Positions 22,401 to 33,700 are shown, numbered from the stretch's first letter. The stretch is DNA of 64,000 bases from Watersipora subatra (GCF_963576615.1 NC_088711.1:8612869-8676868); one strand, 5' to 3'. Notes: a model not told the origin generated them from the sequence alone. Made by a program: numbers and translations.

Positions 22401-25400
22401 GCATCAACTTCTGCTAGCATCCTTTTTCTGTGTGAAAGATTAGCTGAGGTACATCTACAGTATTTACGAGACTTTCTAGAAATCTTTGCATTATTTTAAT
22501 TATATATACCCTAAGCATAAGTCAGTACTACTATATCACCAATAACAATAATATATCTACTTGCATCGTCTGCTTGGCATTTAACAAAAGATTATGGTTC
22601 TTCTGAGTAAATATTGATGAGGGGGAGTACAAAAACACCCACTACATGGTACTGGAATAATACCTTACTGTGTCTCTCACTGCTAGATGGAAAACTTGTG
22701 TTAGCGCCATTCCGGGCAAGTTGAAGTTTATTCTTTCTTTAAATAGATCTCAAGCAAAACCAGATTGAATTAAATCTCTTGATTTTATACCGTCTCCCTT
22801 CGCTGATGTGATGCGTAGCACCATCATGTTTTACACGCATAGGTTTAGTCATGGCTGGTGCTCTGGTGTATAATATGACATTGCTGGGCTAATCCAAATA
22901 AATACTATACATTTTACAAGCAAATTGACTTGCAATGTTTTAATTGTGTTTATATTGAGTTTATTGTATAAACTAATAGAATTGAAGCAGTAGCTGTAAA
23001 ACGGTAGAAAGATATATTGGCTAGTAGTGATGGAGTTGACATTATTAAGATGAATCTATATAACTTTAAATTGAAAGTTTCTAACTTCTCTTTTTCATAT
23101 TGCCTTTCTTTATCATACATTTAGTAGGTTCAATTGCTCTCCGGCACACAGGTGAAACACGCTCATTCCTTACCATTGAATGATATCGGTACAGTCAAGC
23201 GCCAAACCTTTGGGTCAAATTTAGGTTAATATATATAAATGGCTCCCACGCAATCATTTATGCATGTTTTATGGATCAGTTCCGGAATTAAATGAGCTTC
23301 CAGAAACCGGTGCAATATATTGTAGGAGTGTATACCTTTAAATATGTCAACAAACATATTTTTAAATTCTATCATCATGAGTGATGATCTGGAAATTTTA
23401 TCGGTTGCATAAGTTCATGCAATACAACGTGATCTCTATTCTTGTGATCGTTCGCAGTGAGACGCTTGCTACTATGGTGAGAATAGGCTTGCCACACCTT
23501 TTCCTATACCTTTTGGTTGTCAAGATTCAATGAATGGGTAAAGAATGTGTTTCTATATCTGATGAGAAGAAGAGATGCTAGCTAGACACTTTTCTCACTG
23601 TTATAACTACATATTTGTTTCTTATCTTTCAGAGTTGCTGCCCTTTACAAAGGCCTGCTGCCCAAGATAATGCGACTTGGACCTGGTAAGCATGCATTTT
23701 TACAAAATATAGACATGTCATTTCTACATGGAATACTCAGGGGAGAGGGATGTGTGGTACACCAGCTATTTTAATGGTACTGAGCGTAGCATCTGATAAT
23801 AAACATCTTTTCCAACACTATTGAGAATAGTATTGCCACGCCTCACTATGTAGTGCGTAAAGCAGTTTCAGCGATATCCGTGCGCCAATTTGTTGTCGCC
23901 AGAAAAATATTAAAAATAACCACGCAACTTCTATAGAAGATAAACCGAATGTATTGATTCACGATACAGTCAAACCTTGACCTATGAAGTTATTTAATTG
24001 AAAAATTTGGGTCCTTTATATTGAAATAGTTGTATGTTGAAACTACTGTCTGTTGAAACTACTGTCTGTTGAAACTACACTCTGTTAAAACCATTGTATG
24101 TTGAGACCATTGTATGTTGAAATCATTGTATGGTAAAACCACTGTATGTTGCAACAGTTGTATGTTGAAATCATTCTATGTTATATGTAAAATCTAGGTG
24201 AATACCGGGCATTGCACGGGCACTAAAAGTTTGTGTGCAGAAAATTCACTTATATTTAACATACAACATTTACCATTCCAACTTAAATGAAGGCGTTTAT
24301 CTATTTACCGTAAAACCTTTCTTTGAACGCCATGATATTCTATTTGTCAACGCTTCCTTAGTGTGGCGATTTATTAGAGATGACGTTCAAATAAAGGGTG
24401 GTGTTGTATTTTCAACCACCTTTTCAGAATGTTGAGAAGATAAATTTAACCCTTTGTCGGGCGAATCGAATGTCACCGGTATTTTGCTCTCCTTCGGGCG
24501 GTGCAACATTAACCCTTTTGGATGCAAAAAATTTGCTAATTCGCTTCCAACTTGTTGTACTCCAACTCTTTAAATAAATACGTATGTACGAGGAAACTGT
24601 TACATGTACATGTCTCTACCGGTTGATATCTTTTGCTTGCAATTAGTCTATGATGTTCTTATAGCCTGCGTGGATATTTGTTGGAACTTTAAATAAGGTT
24701 GCATAAAAGCTCATTGCACTCATTGATAGGTTTTCCTGCAGTTTGCAGTTAAAACTGGCTTTTTATGTGCAACAGAACAGGAGTTACGATCGTCAATTCA
24801 TTGTAAGCTGAGTTCAGATTAACGCAATCAGGGTATCAAATAATGTGCTATAAATCAGCAAATTTATAAATTTTATAATAATAGTCGATAAAATGTTACA
24901 AATATATATTCAAGAACGAGTGACATAAACAAACCATAATTATAATACATGCAGAAACAAAAATATTAGCATTGTTTGCTCCACAGGTAGCGTTCTGATT
25001 GTTGCTTTCGTATGGAACTATTTCATCATCTAGCTATTCAATACCTTCCACAGTGCCTGCTGACCTGAACTCCTCTTCTGCACTGCTAAACTAGTCGATA
25101 TTAGTGTCCAAACAATTTTTTTAGTAGAGCAAAACTTTTATGCGTTGCTATGTGATAAACTTTTCGCAAAAATAATGATAAACTTTTAGCCGAATGCGCG
25201 GCTATCACAAATCGTTCAAAGCATCGCAATTGCTAAAACTTGAAGTATCAATACCGCATTAAAATCAAAGAACTATTATTAGCCTGATACAGTTACTAAT
25301 TCTTTTTATGGCATTGCAATCAAAGTTTTCAATGAAAAACCTAAAGACTTATGAGTTTTAAAACAGACTTCGATACGAATAGAAACAACTGGCGAATTAA

Positions 25401-27798
25401 TTGTTATTGGTGTAATCGATTCATTATTAGCACATTTTTGGGGACACTTTTCTGCCGATCGCTTGCTATTATGGGTTCATAAATATTAAAAATGTCAAAT
25501 AGTGGCGGTTAAATAGAAGTGATCTTCGATTAAAGGGTGGTGCTCTATTTTTCAACCCTTCTCACATAGTGGCGCTCAAATAGAGGTGGCGTTCAAATAA
25601 AGGTGGTGGTTCAAATACAGTTTTTGCGGTATATATTTAATCACACCTACTTTTTTCATTTCCACTTCACCAGGAGGTAGAAAATTGATGTATTACACAT
25701 TTTTTAGGGTGGCAGACTCCCCAGTACCTCAGTAGGCTTATCAATCAACGAAATCTTATACAATTAGTTATATCTAAAGAATTTTATTTGTTTACTCAAA
25801 GTTTATTATATGAAAAGGAAAATCAACATCTTCTAAAACTTCATATCATGAAAAACACATTTTGTGCAGTTCAGAAAATTTACAGAAAACTAAGACAACA
25901 GCAAAGGTATTTAAATGTGAAATAGTTAGCAAGTAATAGTTAGATAGTCTGTTCTGCTACAATACAATAAAATTGATTTGATACTGATACAACGAGTACA
26001 AACTGAGAAAACAAAATAAAAATCATGAATATGTCTGATTAATAATAACAATGAGTACATAGAAGTTTGTGTATAAAAAAGATGATTGTTGCAGTAGAAG
26101 CTATTCATCCAAATTTTGAATACAGCCATGCTGGTACAAATGTAAAAATATGGTATCGGAATTAATGCATCCCCGAAGTGCGCGAGGGTAAACAATGTTC
26201 TTTGCCTGGCCGAGCGGAGAGATAACGTGAATCATGAATTCGCGGAGTTTGAAGGAAAAAATGTTTAAGCTAATACTTGAAGCAAGTACTGTAATGAACT
26301 TTTGTGATAAACATGCGTAACGAACTTACTATTCGTCTGTTCAAAAAAGGAAATGGCGCATGTTAGTATACTAATCCGTATTAAATAAGAATGTTCATTC
26401 AAACGAGAATGTTTTAAATAAAATTGATAGGAGATATTTATAAAAAATGAGTTTTAATTAAAACAAAAAATATCATAAAAACTGTAAATGAAGAAAAGAG
26501 GCAAAATTTTGTCTGTATTCAATTATTGTAGCGCGCAAACTGAAAGCCAAGCATGCTGGTATTTTCACAAGCGCTGCCTAAGGATTTGCTCAAATATTTC
26601 CTCAGTACGGAAAGGTTGGTGTAGTGTAATAGGTAATTCCTGTGTCCGCAGTCGGGGGCGTTTTGAGATCGAATCCTCTGCAAAGCTGAATTTTCATCCT
26701 TAAGACATTATCGCTATAACTGAACAGACCGACACTCACATTTATATATATATTTTATATATATCGGCTAATAAACAGTAAAATAGATTTTTATTGCTTT
26801 TAAATTTTGCATCGTAAAAATATCTGTCATTTACATGGCTTTCTCAAATCTTATAAGTCTAAGATTTCACCAATGAGTGGCTCGGTCATAGATCTGCTGT
26901 TTGGTGAACCCTGAGAATCTCATGTAATTGTGATAACTATGTATCTGCATATGTGTTTTGTATTTTATCATTGACCATCTACATTCTAAAACAAACAAAA
27001 TGATTTTGGTAAGACAAACATAAGTCTAGGCTCATATTGCTCACCACCTTAACTCAACTCAGGTAGCACTGAAGGTACATTCACACTCAACAGATAGACT
27101 GATGGTGATGCTCATTAGTGCAGTCAGTGTGCCGACAGATTTGCTGTTTTATATATAATTTTATCATAGGCAGTTTGAGACAGCAAAAATCACTCACAAA
27201 TATCCTTCTTCTAAATATGTCGTAGGTCAACTTGTCCAATGAATCGAGCTGTGTGAACCAACTAACACTCTAAAGGAAGGGATTGTATTGGTTTATGCGA
27301 GAGTGTTATTATTGCTAGGAGATGGTATGCTGTAGACTTGATTTTGGCTTCTGTTGAGACTAGTTGGTCAGTCAGATGTATCTATACATGTAGGTAGGCC
27401 AGGATGCAGTTAGTTGTCAACAAATAAACATTTGAGTTTCAAAGGAACTCTTGCTTAGCAGGTAGCCTTTTGTGACTCTGGTCAAAGTTATTCACATTCT
27501 ACCGCTGCTTTGGCTCTTTTTCTCTGCAGCATGTGCATTGGAAATGCAGGCTGCGTGTCACTTCATAATGCAGATTTTTAAACGGGTATAAGCTGGCTGT
27601 CTACCAAATTCCTTACCTCTTGTTACTAATTGTGGATTCGTTTGGCGTAGAATTGTATCTCATCGCATTCCAGAAAGATGCGTTAATATTCTGGAAATGT
27701 CGATCTAAGCTTGAAGCTGCCATATCTCTGTTACAGGTGGAGCTATCATGCTGATTGTTTATGAACATATGTTCGACTACCTCAAGCTTCACTTATAA
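1479..27798 (+). CDS. SLC25A21: Mitochondrial 2-oxodicarboxylate carrier, last six coding exons (5' partial)
   Basis: Exons read 1479-1605, 11196-11303, 12927-13091, 14439-14617, 23633-23685 and 27737-27798 (TAA). Each has an AG acceptor and GT donor and phases join without a frameshift. They give about 230 residues collinear with the C-terminal three quarters of SLC25A21; about 70 N-terminal residues lie left of the window. Landmarks: the end of repeat 1 with FYKGILPPILAETPKRA and FFTFEQYK; the repeat 2 carrier signature NPFEVVKVRLQ; GLNKGLTAT and RHGIWN; the repeat 3 signature IPWDVAKSRIQGPQP; then ALYKGLLPKIMRLGPGGA. From the family: an inner-membrane carrier that exchanges 2-oxoadipate for 2-oxoglutarate in lysine, hydroxylysine and tryptophan breakdown. 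Introns run from 1.3 to 9.6 kb and are filled with mobile DNA; the 9.6 kb intron after the first visible exon carries the nuclease transposon in the same orientation. Identification is near certain; the exact 5' end of the first visible exon is slightly less sure. Confidence 0.95.
1606..2429. other. SLC25A21 intron, nothing recognised
   Basis: AT-rich intronic sequence between the exon ending at 1605 and a Tigger element. No conserved ORF, RNA gene or repeat seen. Confidence 0.5.
2854..3084 (-). pseudogene. Tigger transposase C-terminal tail remnant
   Basis: The minus-strand reading contains QTSLDRIILKRPASRESE, a recognisable Tigger tail (SLDRFF-x-KRP-type). It lies in transposase order after the HTH fragment, which supports one internally deleted gene rather than two insertions. 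Confidence 0.6.
3260..3421 (-). pseudogene. Tigger transposase N-terminus, CENP-B/pogo-type HTH remnant
   Basis: From the methionine at 3421, minus strand, the reading MKDNAKKKRIITVDIKRK continues through KVTELAQQYDRN-like sequence (here CVTELAQQYDRNTSTI). This is the N-terminal helix-turn-helix of pogo/Tigger transposases and CENP-B. It then meets IKPKDY-like sequence and a stop at 3260, where the coding region is lost to an internal deletion. It is a DNA-binding-domain remnant, not a functional transposase. Confidence 0.75.
3699..4351. other. SLC25A21 intron, nothing recognised
   Basis: AT-rich sequence between the Tigger element and the Helitron-like unit. A 65-codon open frame at 4002-4199 has no recognisable domain and looks random. 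Confidence 0.45.
4510..4892 (+). repeat. Left terminal inverted repeat, 383 bp
   Basis: Matches the reverse complement of 10659-11041. The mismatches I count are near 4560, 4593, 4635, 4696 and 4886. It holds a C6 run close to the tip and an internal ggtctaga...gggtctagc repeat. Confidence 0.92.
5377..10520 (+). CDS. Transposon-encoded protein with zinc clusters and XPG/FEN1-like nuclease domain; one in-frame stop
   Basis: Exons 5377-7988, 8137-8309, 8396-8859, 8957-9571 and 9660-10520 join in frame (4,725 bases, 1,575 codons including the stop); introns are only 86-148 bp. The ATG has A at -3. N-terminal zinc-ligand clusters: C67/C80/H97/C100, and C142/C145 with H204 or H205 and C208. The middle holds WDNLNKTTTNVHG and GPFHTSMNF motifs that I recall from a widespread uncharacterised invertebrate family. 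The C-terminal part looks like the XPG-I region: E1302, E1303, D1305, then TPDTDIFVILL (D1329, D1331), then TGEDCTSAFKGKGK (D1387) resembling the FEN1 helix-hairpin-helix with its last catalytic Asp. The tail is strongly acidic. Codon 683 (7423-7425) is TGA, the only lesion seen; conserved sequence (PEEFAKHVV) continues beyond it in the same frame, so this copy is probably recently inactivated. Less AT-rich than the surrounding intron. Confidence 0.85.
10659..11041 (-). repeat. Right terminal inverted repeat, 383 bp
   Basis: Inverted partner of 4510-4892. The inner edge is 138 bases after the stop codon of the transposon gene, so any poly(A) site would fall in or near it; no AATAAA was seen in the gap. 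Confidence 0.92.
11304..12926. other. SLC25A21 intron, nothing recognised
   Basis: AT-rich, no coding exon or clear repeat seen. Confidence 0.45.
13092..14438. other. SLC25A21 intron, nothing recognised
   Basis: Less AT-rich than its surroundings in places. Open frames at 13336-13608 and 13724-13909 have no recognisable domain and look random. Confidence 0.45.
14618..15283. other. SLC25A21 intron with a degenerate direct duplication
   Basis: About 14731-14890 and 14925-15050 share order and wording (agctattgctttat/agctattagctttg, then ttagacagtt or gttagaaac, then taacattaacaataa and atatagaaat). This is an old local duplication of about 150 bp. Confidence 0.4.
15284..16068. mobile_element. 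Tigger-type MITE
   Basis: The left end CAGTCATACTTTGACATACG follows TA (15282-15283) and closely matches the left end at 2430. The right end reads ggaacactcgtatgtagagg and ends near 16068 before TA. At 785 bp it has no transposase remnant I can see, so it is a non-autonomous relative of 2430-3698. Confidence 0.75.
16069..18230. other. SLC25A21 intron with a 130-bp degenerate duplication
   Basis: 16806-16940 and 17637-17770 are imperfect direct copies (tttatggagatgcatgct, then ttggtagaag, then a cggt-attgtga block). The rest is AT-rich with no recognisable coding sequence. Confidence 0.45.
18231..19669 (-). mobile_element. pogo-like element of the CCGTAAAACC family, copy 1
   Basis: Starts CCGGAAAAAAAC after TA (18229-18230) and ends caggttttac near 19669. 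The subterminal zones repeat short blocks such as gtggcattcaaat. The interior matches copies at 24308, 35642 and 52776. The minus strand 19187-18858 keeps a decayed piece of coding sequence shared with the other copies. Confidence 0.7.
18858..19187 (-). pseudogene. Decayed transposase fragment in pogo-like copy 1
   Basis: The reading includes LMSTSSAVQKRNRGQKTLW and KTAIRTQLAEQ, parallel to SSTEDELKPEDIVEGI and NQNAAIRAND in copy 3 but frame-shifted between blocks. Only the C-terminal part of the original protein seems represented. Confidence 0.45.
19694..20490. mobile_element. Foldback element with about 270-bp inverted arms
   Basis: The left arm (from accataactgtcacgaacaa at 19698) is the inverse of the right arm (ending ttgttcgtggcagttatggt at 20486), with scattered mismatches over about 270 bases and a central spacer of roughly 250. 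TTAA stands directly outside both arms (19694-19697, 20487-20490), consistent with a piggyBac-type target. Because TTAA is its own complement it could equally be part of the arms. No coding capacity. A half-copy lies at 61500-61800. Confidence 0.75.
20491..22224. other. SLC25A21 intron, nothing recognised
   Basis: No conserved exon or repeat identified. The stretch 20500-20720 is noticeably less AT-rich but carries stops in all frames checked. Confidence 0.4.
22225..22290. mobile_element. 50-bp palindromic insertion with 8-bp target duplication
   Basis: GTTGAAAC occurs at 22225-22232 and again at 22283-22290. Between them lie 50 bases whose first 20 (catagacctattaactatac) and last 20 are inverted copies with one mismatch, around a 10-base loop. 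Perfect 8-bp duplications are typical of hAT elements. The end catagacctacta also occurs alone near 54474. Confidence 0.7.
22291..23632. other. SLC25A21 intron, nothing recognised
   Basis: AT-rich, no gene or clear repeat seen up to the acceptor at 23632. Confidence 0.45.
24030..24185. repeat. 16-bp tandem repeat, degenerate
   Basis: About nine units of the type tgttgaaaccattgta/tgttgaaactactgtc, with substitutions building up along the array. Confidence 0.75.
24186..24307. repeat. Dispersed repeat fragment
   Basis: ctaggtgaataccgggcattgcacgg and the following gcagaaaat...acatttaccatt match 245-345. The pogo-like element inserted at its right side. Confidence 0.55.
24308..25629 (-). mobile_element. 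pogo-like element of the CCGTAAAACC family, copy 2
   Basis: Begins CCGTAAAACCTTTCTTTGAA after TA (24306-24307) and ends ttttgcgg before TA. Subterminal blocks (gtggcgctcaaatag, aggtggcgttcaaat, aggtggtggttcaaat) are repeated near the right end. The interior, minus strand, keeps the same C-terminal transposase-like relic as the other copies (around 24960-25140), too broken to read through. Confidence 0.75.
25630..27736. other. Last SLC25A21 intron, mostly unassigned
   Basis: AT-rich except for a SINE-like unit at 26600-26750. Open frames at 25926-26195 (-) and 26488-26703 (+) have no recognisable domain; the second runs into the SINE. Confidence 0.45.
26604..26750 (+). mobile_element. tRNA-derived SINE-like element
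   Basis: GGTTGGTGTAGTGTAATAGG resembles a Pol III A box in D-arm context and, 40-50 bases on, GAGATCGAATCC resembles a B box. The following atccttaag...gaacagaccgac segment is shared with 29765-29893, which supports one SINE family. Confidence 0.55.
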
Positions 27799-29386
27799 AA
27801 GTACGTCAACTATTCTAGATATTCGCATTCCAGCCAACGCTTTTTATCCTCGGAAATTTCTTGCGTGCAAGTTATGTCAAGATATATCGTACTCGCTATC
27901 TGTATGCTGAGGACGCGAGATATATCAAACTTGCTACCTACGTACATGTTTAGTTCATGAGACAAATCACACTTGCTAGCTATATGCTTAGGTCAAATCA
28001 GTATTTTTTTGCTGCTGGGAAATTTTAAAGTTTGAAGAAATGTTAGGACGAAATAATTAGATTCACTTGTCATTGTTTAAACACTCTCATGTTAACACAT
28101 ATCAGCTTTCATATCACTAGCAAGCTTTTCCCTATTTATTCATTTGAGAGAGATAAAGGAGCCTGTATTTTAGTAAATAATCTATTCATCACCATAATAA
28201 AACTATCATTTAAAAGTTGACGCCTGTGTTACAAGTTAGATTATACCCATGCTGCATGTGATTTTGTAGACAAAGTCATATGGGATGGTAACACGGAAAT
28301 TATTTTGATTTACATATTTTAATTTGCTTGTTCAAGTTGTAACACAGCCATTGTATATTTGAGCTCCATCATGGACAGTATAAAATAAAAATTAATGATA
28401 AGTCTTCGTATTGATGTATATTTGGTCACTTATTAAATATCATATTACCAAACACCAGCAGTGTTTGTGTTTGCTACATTTATAGCAGTTATTAAGAAGA
28501 GATTATAATATTACCAAATTGTTCTATTGATCAGCAGATAGGGCATATGTGTTATTTCTGTTTTTTTTACAATGTTTATTAATATATTGCCTAAAAAATG
28601 TTTATTTGACATCTTATTTAGGCCTCTCTATGGCACGCATCCTTTATCTCATTTTCCTTACTTTAACCCATTTTTTGTGGTGGTGACTTGAGACAAAACT
28701 TCTGCTCTTAGTAATTGATCTCAAATAAACTTAAAATCTGTTTTAGTTAAATTATTCACAAAAACCTTCATGAGGCCAATTATAAGATAGGTGTGAGCTG
28801 TTGGAGCTGTTCTGTGTTCTATCTAACTAACCATGTCTACGCATGGTCTACGTATATGTTGAGATGAAACTTCCACAACGTATCTCACAATAAGAAGCAA
28901 TTTCTAACACACAACATTCAATGTTACCCAAAACATTGCATTCTGTAAACAAACATAAAGAAACTAATGGAAATTAAAAAGTTAGAGTAAGCTATACCAC
29001 TGATTATACCATCATATACGACTGAACTTAGACATTGCCTAGCCCACATTTCCGTTCAGGTGTCGCTGAAAGAGCTAGCAAAAACTTGGTTACTGATTAT
29101 CATTTAACTAACTTTTTTCATATAATTTTTACATTTTCATTTGTACAAAGTTATATATAATACAATATAATATATGTACATAGTTATATATAATATAATA
29201 CAATATTTGTACATAGTTATATATAATATAATACAATATTTGTTCAGTTATAATATTTTCGTTTTAGTGGTATCTGTGATTGCTTAAAGCTTTAATTATA
29301 GATTTTTGCGCTCGAAAACAAATTAAACAAAATTTAATGCATCCTTATAAGAGTATTTGCTTCAACATACAATTTTCATTCTAGGA
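27799..29386. other. SLC25A21 3' UTR and following intergenic DNA
   Basis: No gene. At 29150-29240 there is a degenerate AT tandem (ttatatataatataatacaatatttgtacatag units). Parts of 28960-29110 resemble 50-240. Confidence 0.45.
28196..28201 (+). promoter_or_regulatory. Candidate poly(A) signal for SLC25A21
   Basis: AATAAA lies about 400 bases after the stop codon and is followed by a GT-rich stretch (gcctgtgtt). A second AATAAA at 28384-28389 is an alternative. Assignment rests only on position. Confidence 0.35.
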
Positions 29387-30194
29387 ACGTTTACAGGGAT
29401 TTTACATTATGCGAACAGTGAAATACATGTAAATTGCCTAATCCGTTCCAAGATCTTTTTAAGCTCACCCCATTGGTCATACAGAAAGAAAAAAACTAGA
29501 CTTAATTTGTTGGCTGTATCGTTACAGTAATGTTATTAGTTTGCATCGACAACTTGTCTCCTTTTTCTGATCAATTTTACAAGTTTTATAGACTATGATC
29601 GTGGTAATTTTACATTAAGTTGGTGAGGCGCGCGCATATTCGAATTTTATTTACAATGACTCGTTCTAGACAGCAAAGTCTATTCTGGAAAGTAAAACTA
29701 ATAAAAAATATTTTCTACATCTGCAATAAAGCAAAACAAAAATAAAATTTACTATAAAAAGAGCGGTGTCAACCTGTTCGTCGTCTATTTGTATCCAGGG
29801 AGCAAGGTTAGGATAAAAGATAACTTTACACGATACTCTCAACTCGTGACATTCAGATTGGTAGACCGACGCTGTAACACCTGCACCAATCAATCACCTT
29901 GAAGTATTTCTTAACAATTGCGCAGCTACCCATTCTCTGTTTTGTCAACACATTTGACGATCTATTACGACGAACAAAAATGTCATGGAAGTTATATATA
30001 ATAGATATAACTAATGCTAGAGGGCGTCGTTTTTTCTCACAAATGCTGTGAGATATGTTACCATTCAAATCGAACTTGAGAAGTTGTCCCTACTTTACAC
30101 TTTACGTTATATAAAGTTTGTTACGTAGTAAAAAGCAAAAACTGCATAATTTTTTTACATTTTTTTGGAATTTACGTTTTAGGAGTGTCTACTG
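29387..30194. mobile_element. Tc1/pogo-type MITE, left end decayed
   Basis: The right end, reverse-complemented, reads CAGTAGACACTCCTAAAACG and is followed by TA at 30195-30196. The left end after TA is only loosely similar (ggaacgtttacaggg). A SINE-like unit lies inside, and the sequence to the right continues the dispersed repeat seen at 345. About 0.8 kb, non-coding. Confidence 0.5.
29765..29893 (-). mobile_element. tRNA-derived SINE-like element, minus strand
   Basis: The minus strand reads a D-arm-like gtgttacagcgtcggtct, then a degenerate B box (cacgagttgagagtatcgtg), then the same tail block as the 26604 copy (atcctaacctt...atagacgacgaac). Confidence 0.5.
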
Positions 30195-30196
30195 TA

Positions 30197-30700
30197 TTTG
30201 TTTATTTCTGTGTCTGTCTGGCCAATGCATAATTCATATATTCGAAAATTCAAGGCATAGCTAAAACAGATTGTTAAAAACATTTCTTACTTTCTATGCT
30301 ACACATTCTTTTAAGATTTAAACTAGCTTATACACAGTGGCAGGTAACATGCAGTAGTTACCATTGGGTAAATTTCTTTACCCAATGAATTTGAGTAACT
30401 TAAGCTAGCAACTTGAGCTAATATTTTAATCTTTACTATTAGTAAGATCCATGTCTGTCTGAAGCCAGCGTTGAACATTTGGAAAAAGATTACACCTTAC
30501 AGGAATTAAACTCGTATATTCAGATGCACGAATGATAAGCCAAGCGCACCACCACTAAACCATACAGCCACCTCGCCACACTTTGGAACAGTTGTGCATA
30601 CATGTATAACCTTTACACATGCCGATCTTTCACAGCGCATTCTAACCCATCGCTATTAACTGGACATACGACAAACACTTCAGTTCATATCTATATATAA
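30197..30700. repeat. Dispersed repeat, copy 2
   Basis: Collinear with 345-870: tttatttctgtgtctgtctggcc, then aacttgagctaat, then a Helitron-like unit at 30430-30640, then ctattaactggacata. Divergence is high. Confidence 0.6.
30430..30640 (+). mobile_element. Helitron-like unit, copy 3 (decayed)
   Basis: Starts TCTTTACTATTAGTAAGATC and shares the tRNA-like inner part (on the minus strand TGGTTTAGTGGTGGTGCGC) with copy 1. The 3' end is eroded. Confidence 0.5.
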
Positions 30701-33700
30701 GCAGTGAAATTGTGAGTTGACTATTTGTTTCATTTATAAAAAAAACTTGTGCTTTGGTTTACTTGCCAAAAATATTATAAGAGTTGTCTTCTCATTTAAA
30801 TGGGATCATTTAGGTTCTGTGTAACTTTTTAAAATTATTTTATTATGTTTATTATTTTTTCAATAGTAATATAGTTGGGTTTTAACTACTGTCAAGCTTT
30901 TTGGAAGTATACTTATTAAAGATTTTTTGCTGCTATTTTCGATGATTTATATTTGTACAATTGTTTTGTTTTCGCTAACAACCTCCAGTGGCTTATGTTT
31001 TAGTAAATAATTTTTTAGGTAGGTTTTATAGAGTAGCAGGCCAAAGAATAGTAGTAAAATGAAAAGGCAAAAAAAGTTCACGAAAAATGTATGTTGTGTT
31101 GCCTGTACTGTTGATGCTTGGTTTGGTGATGCTACTCAACTATTAGAAGATATTTGTTAATAAAAATGTCAAGTCTAGAAATTGTGCTTTTTATGGTGCT
31201 GTACATCTGAAAACTTTGCTACTTCTGAATAGTAAACATACTTTGGAGCTGGAATACTCGGTATACATGTATGATATAATAGAATACGTATGGTTTGAGC
31301 ACTCTTGGTTCCCCTAGCTCATAACTATAATGTTTTGGCAATTTAAAAGGCTATAACACTTCTCTTCTTATCTCGTCTCCTTGCCAATTGTTTGCAAACC
31401 CTCATGTATACTAGCAAAGTAATTATTTTGAAGAAATTGTATATTATACAAACATAAGTCTGCAGACGGATTCTTCAACTGACGCAGGAGTCTTTTTCTT
31501 ACGTCATGAGAATGATTCCAAGTCGTCTTGTCAGCATTCTTTTGATTGTCAATACATCGCCTTCTTGACACTACGTGAGTGTAACATGATACATATGCAT
31601 GCACGCATTATGTATGTTTCTTTCTAGTAAGCTTTTTACCAGATAAAAAATATTGATCTATCGTCTCAATGACGCATATTGAAATGTTTAAAAGAAAACT
31701 CGAGTTCTCAGTTTGGTTAGCTGTCTACAGACAAGAATGGGAGTTAGTAATAGAGCCCAGCAAAACAAGTTCAACTTTTTTAGAGAAATTGGCCTGTAAA
31801 GTGTTTTAGAGAGAAAACGTACAGGTTTTAGCGATGCGCGGTGAGATATATATTTATCACAGTTTGTAGACCTTATTTTTCTACAAAATGGAGGAAGATG
31901 AGTGCTCCTAATTCATTCAACCTGAATAAGCCAAAATGACTTATTATGACAAGTGACGGTTTGTGGGGAACTTAAAAAGTCATAAGTTGTCTCTGCATCA
32001 GTCTGTGTTGTTGATGTATCTTCTCATTATAAGACTTTGACGATCTTATTTAGTTACGGAATCATTGCTCATTTGATGATGCGTACAGTAATGCTTTATA
32101 ATCTGACTTTTTGTTGTAAACCTTCAAGTTGAATAGCACCTGGTCACTTTTATTAAAAACCTGCATTACAAAAGTGATATTTTCAAAAGTTGAACGGTGA
32201 TAGTTTTTTATCTAGTTAACAGATTTGATGTCTAGCCCTTATATTGTAGAAAGAACTTTGAAAGATCATACCATTCCGAAAGTAACTAGGCATTGTCCCA
32301 AATTTTTTTACCAATCCGTTGTAATGATTATTCAATGCTACAAAATAATCATCATGTTGACTCATCATTCGCTATCTGTAACAGAACATAAGTTTGAAAA
32401 GGATCATGACCAAGTTTTTCAGTAAATTATGATGATTGAGTTAGAACACTTATATGGCTCTCATACAGTATATACAGATGGTAGTACACCCACCCTCGTA
32501 TTGACTATACCTAGAGTGTTGAGAAATACCCAGAGTGCCATGGAAATTCTACTAACTTTATACAGTAATGAAATTGTCATATTTGGATGTCAACTATATT
32601 TAAATTGGTCACCCTTGGTTTGTCACCCTCGTGTTTGTATAGCCAAACACTAAACAGATTTCATATTTTTAACGCAGTTACTGCGGCCAATCGTTTCTTT
32701 TTAGGTCAATGCATGATAATCAAATCAAAACTTTATGAGACTTGTGTTATAAGCTGGTACTGGTTTGGTAGCAGAGAATAAGCCCCTTGGCATTTGGCAC
32801 CAGCCGGAGCTTTTAGCAGCAAGAGGGTTATTAATTTTATCATGCGAAGCTCAACTACCTTGTTAAAAATTGCTAATTTGTTGCCTTTTCATTAGTGTCC
32901 CAAAAGAGCAAACAATGTCATACATTCGAACATGCTACAACAAAAGGTTGTTTTGTTCATGTTATATATAATTTTGTACATGTTATATATAATCTTTGTG
33001 TACTCAATACCATAGCGTTCACATTTTTACTCTCACAAAAAAGTGAACAAATCGACTGTCGATGAATTGCTTATATATGCTGTACCTTGCTGTACTTTGT
33101 CTTTCTGCCATTTTCATTTTGCTTGCATTACCAGGCTCGACCTAATTGTTTCATTGTTTCTCGGGGCTTCCTTCTCCTTGGTGAGCATAGGTAAGCATCA
33201 CTACCAATAACTTCGCAGGCCAAGTGCTCGTGGAGCGACTCATAGTCTAGCTTCAGTCTTATTAGATTACTGACAATGGATGTGTAAATTCCTCACACTC
33301 GTGTGTACTGATATCATCAGAAATGCGTGGGCTTTAATTTTTCCTATTAGCTAGCAACCCCAAGAAACTTAATAGTGCAGGTAATATTGGGAGTGGAATT
33401 ACCAGGAGGCTGTGTTTAGTTTGTTTGGGCTCTGAGATAGATACATTGCAATTTTACCAGACCATAAGTCGAATGTTGGTTAATGTTTGTACTTTGTATG
33501 TAATCTCCACTTTATTCAGATAATAAAATGTTTAAATAATGTCATTCTAGAATAATCCTTCGCTCCAATCGTGGTTTTATTCGGATTGGGTGCATTAATA
33601 GTAGAAGCCTAATCTATTTTTAAACAGAGTCCAATTACTTATTTATAAATTATTTGAATATTTCATGAATTATTTGTTGTTTTCAAATTATTACATTAGC

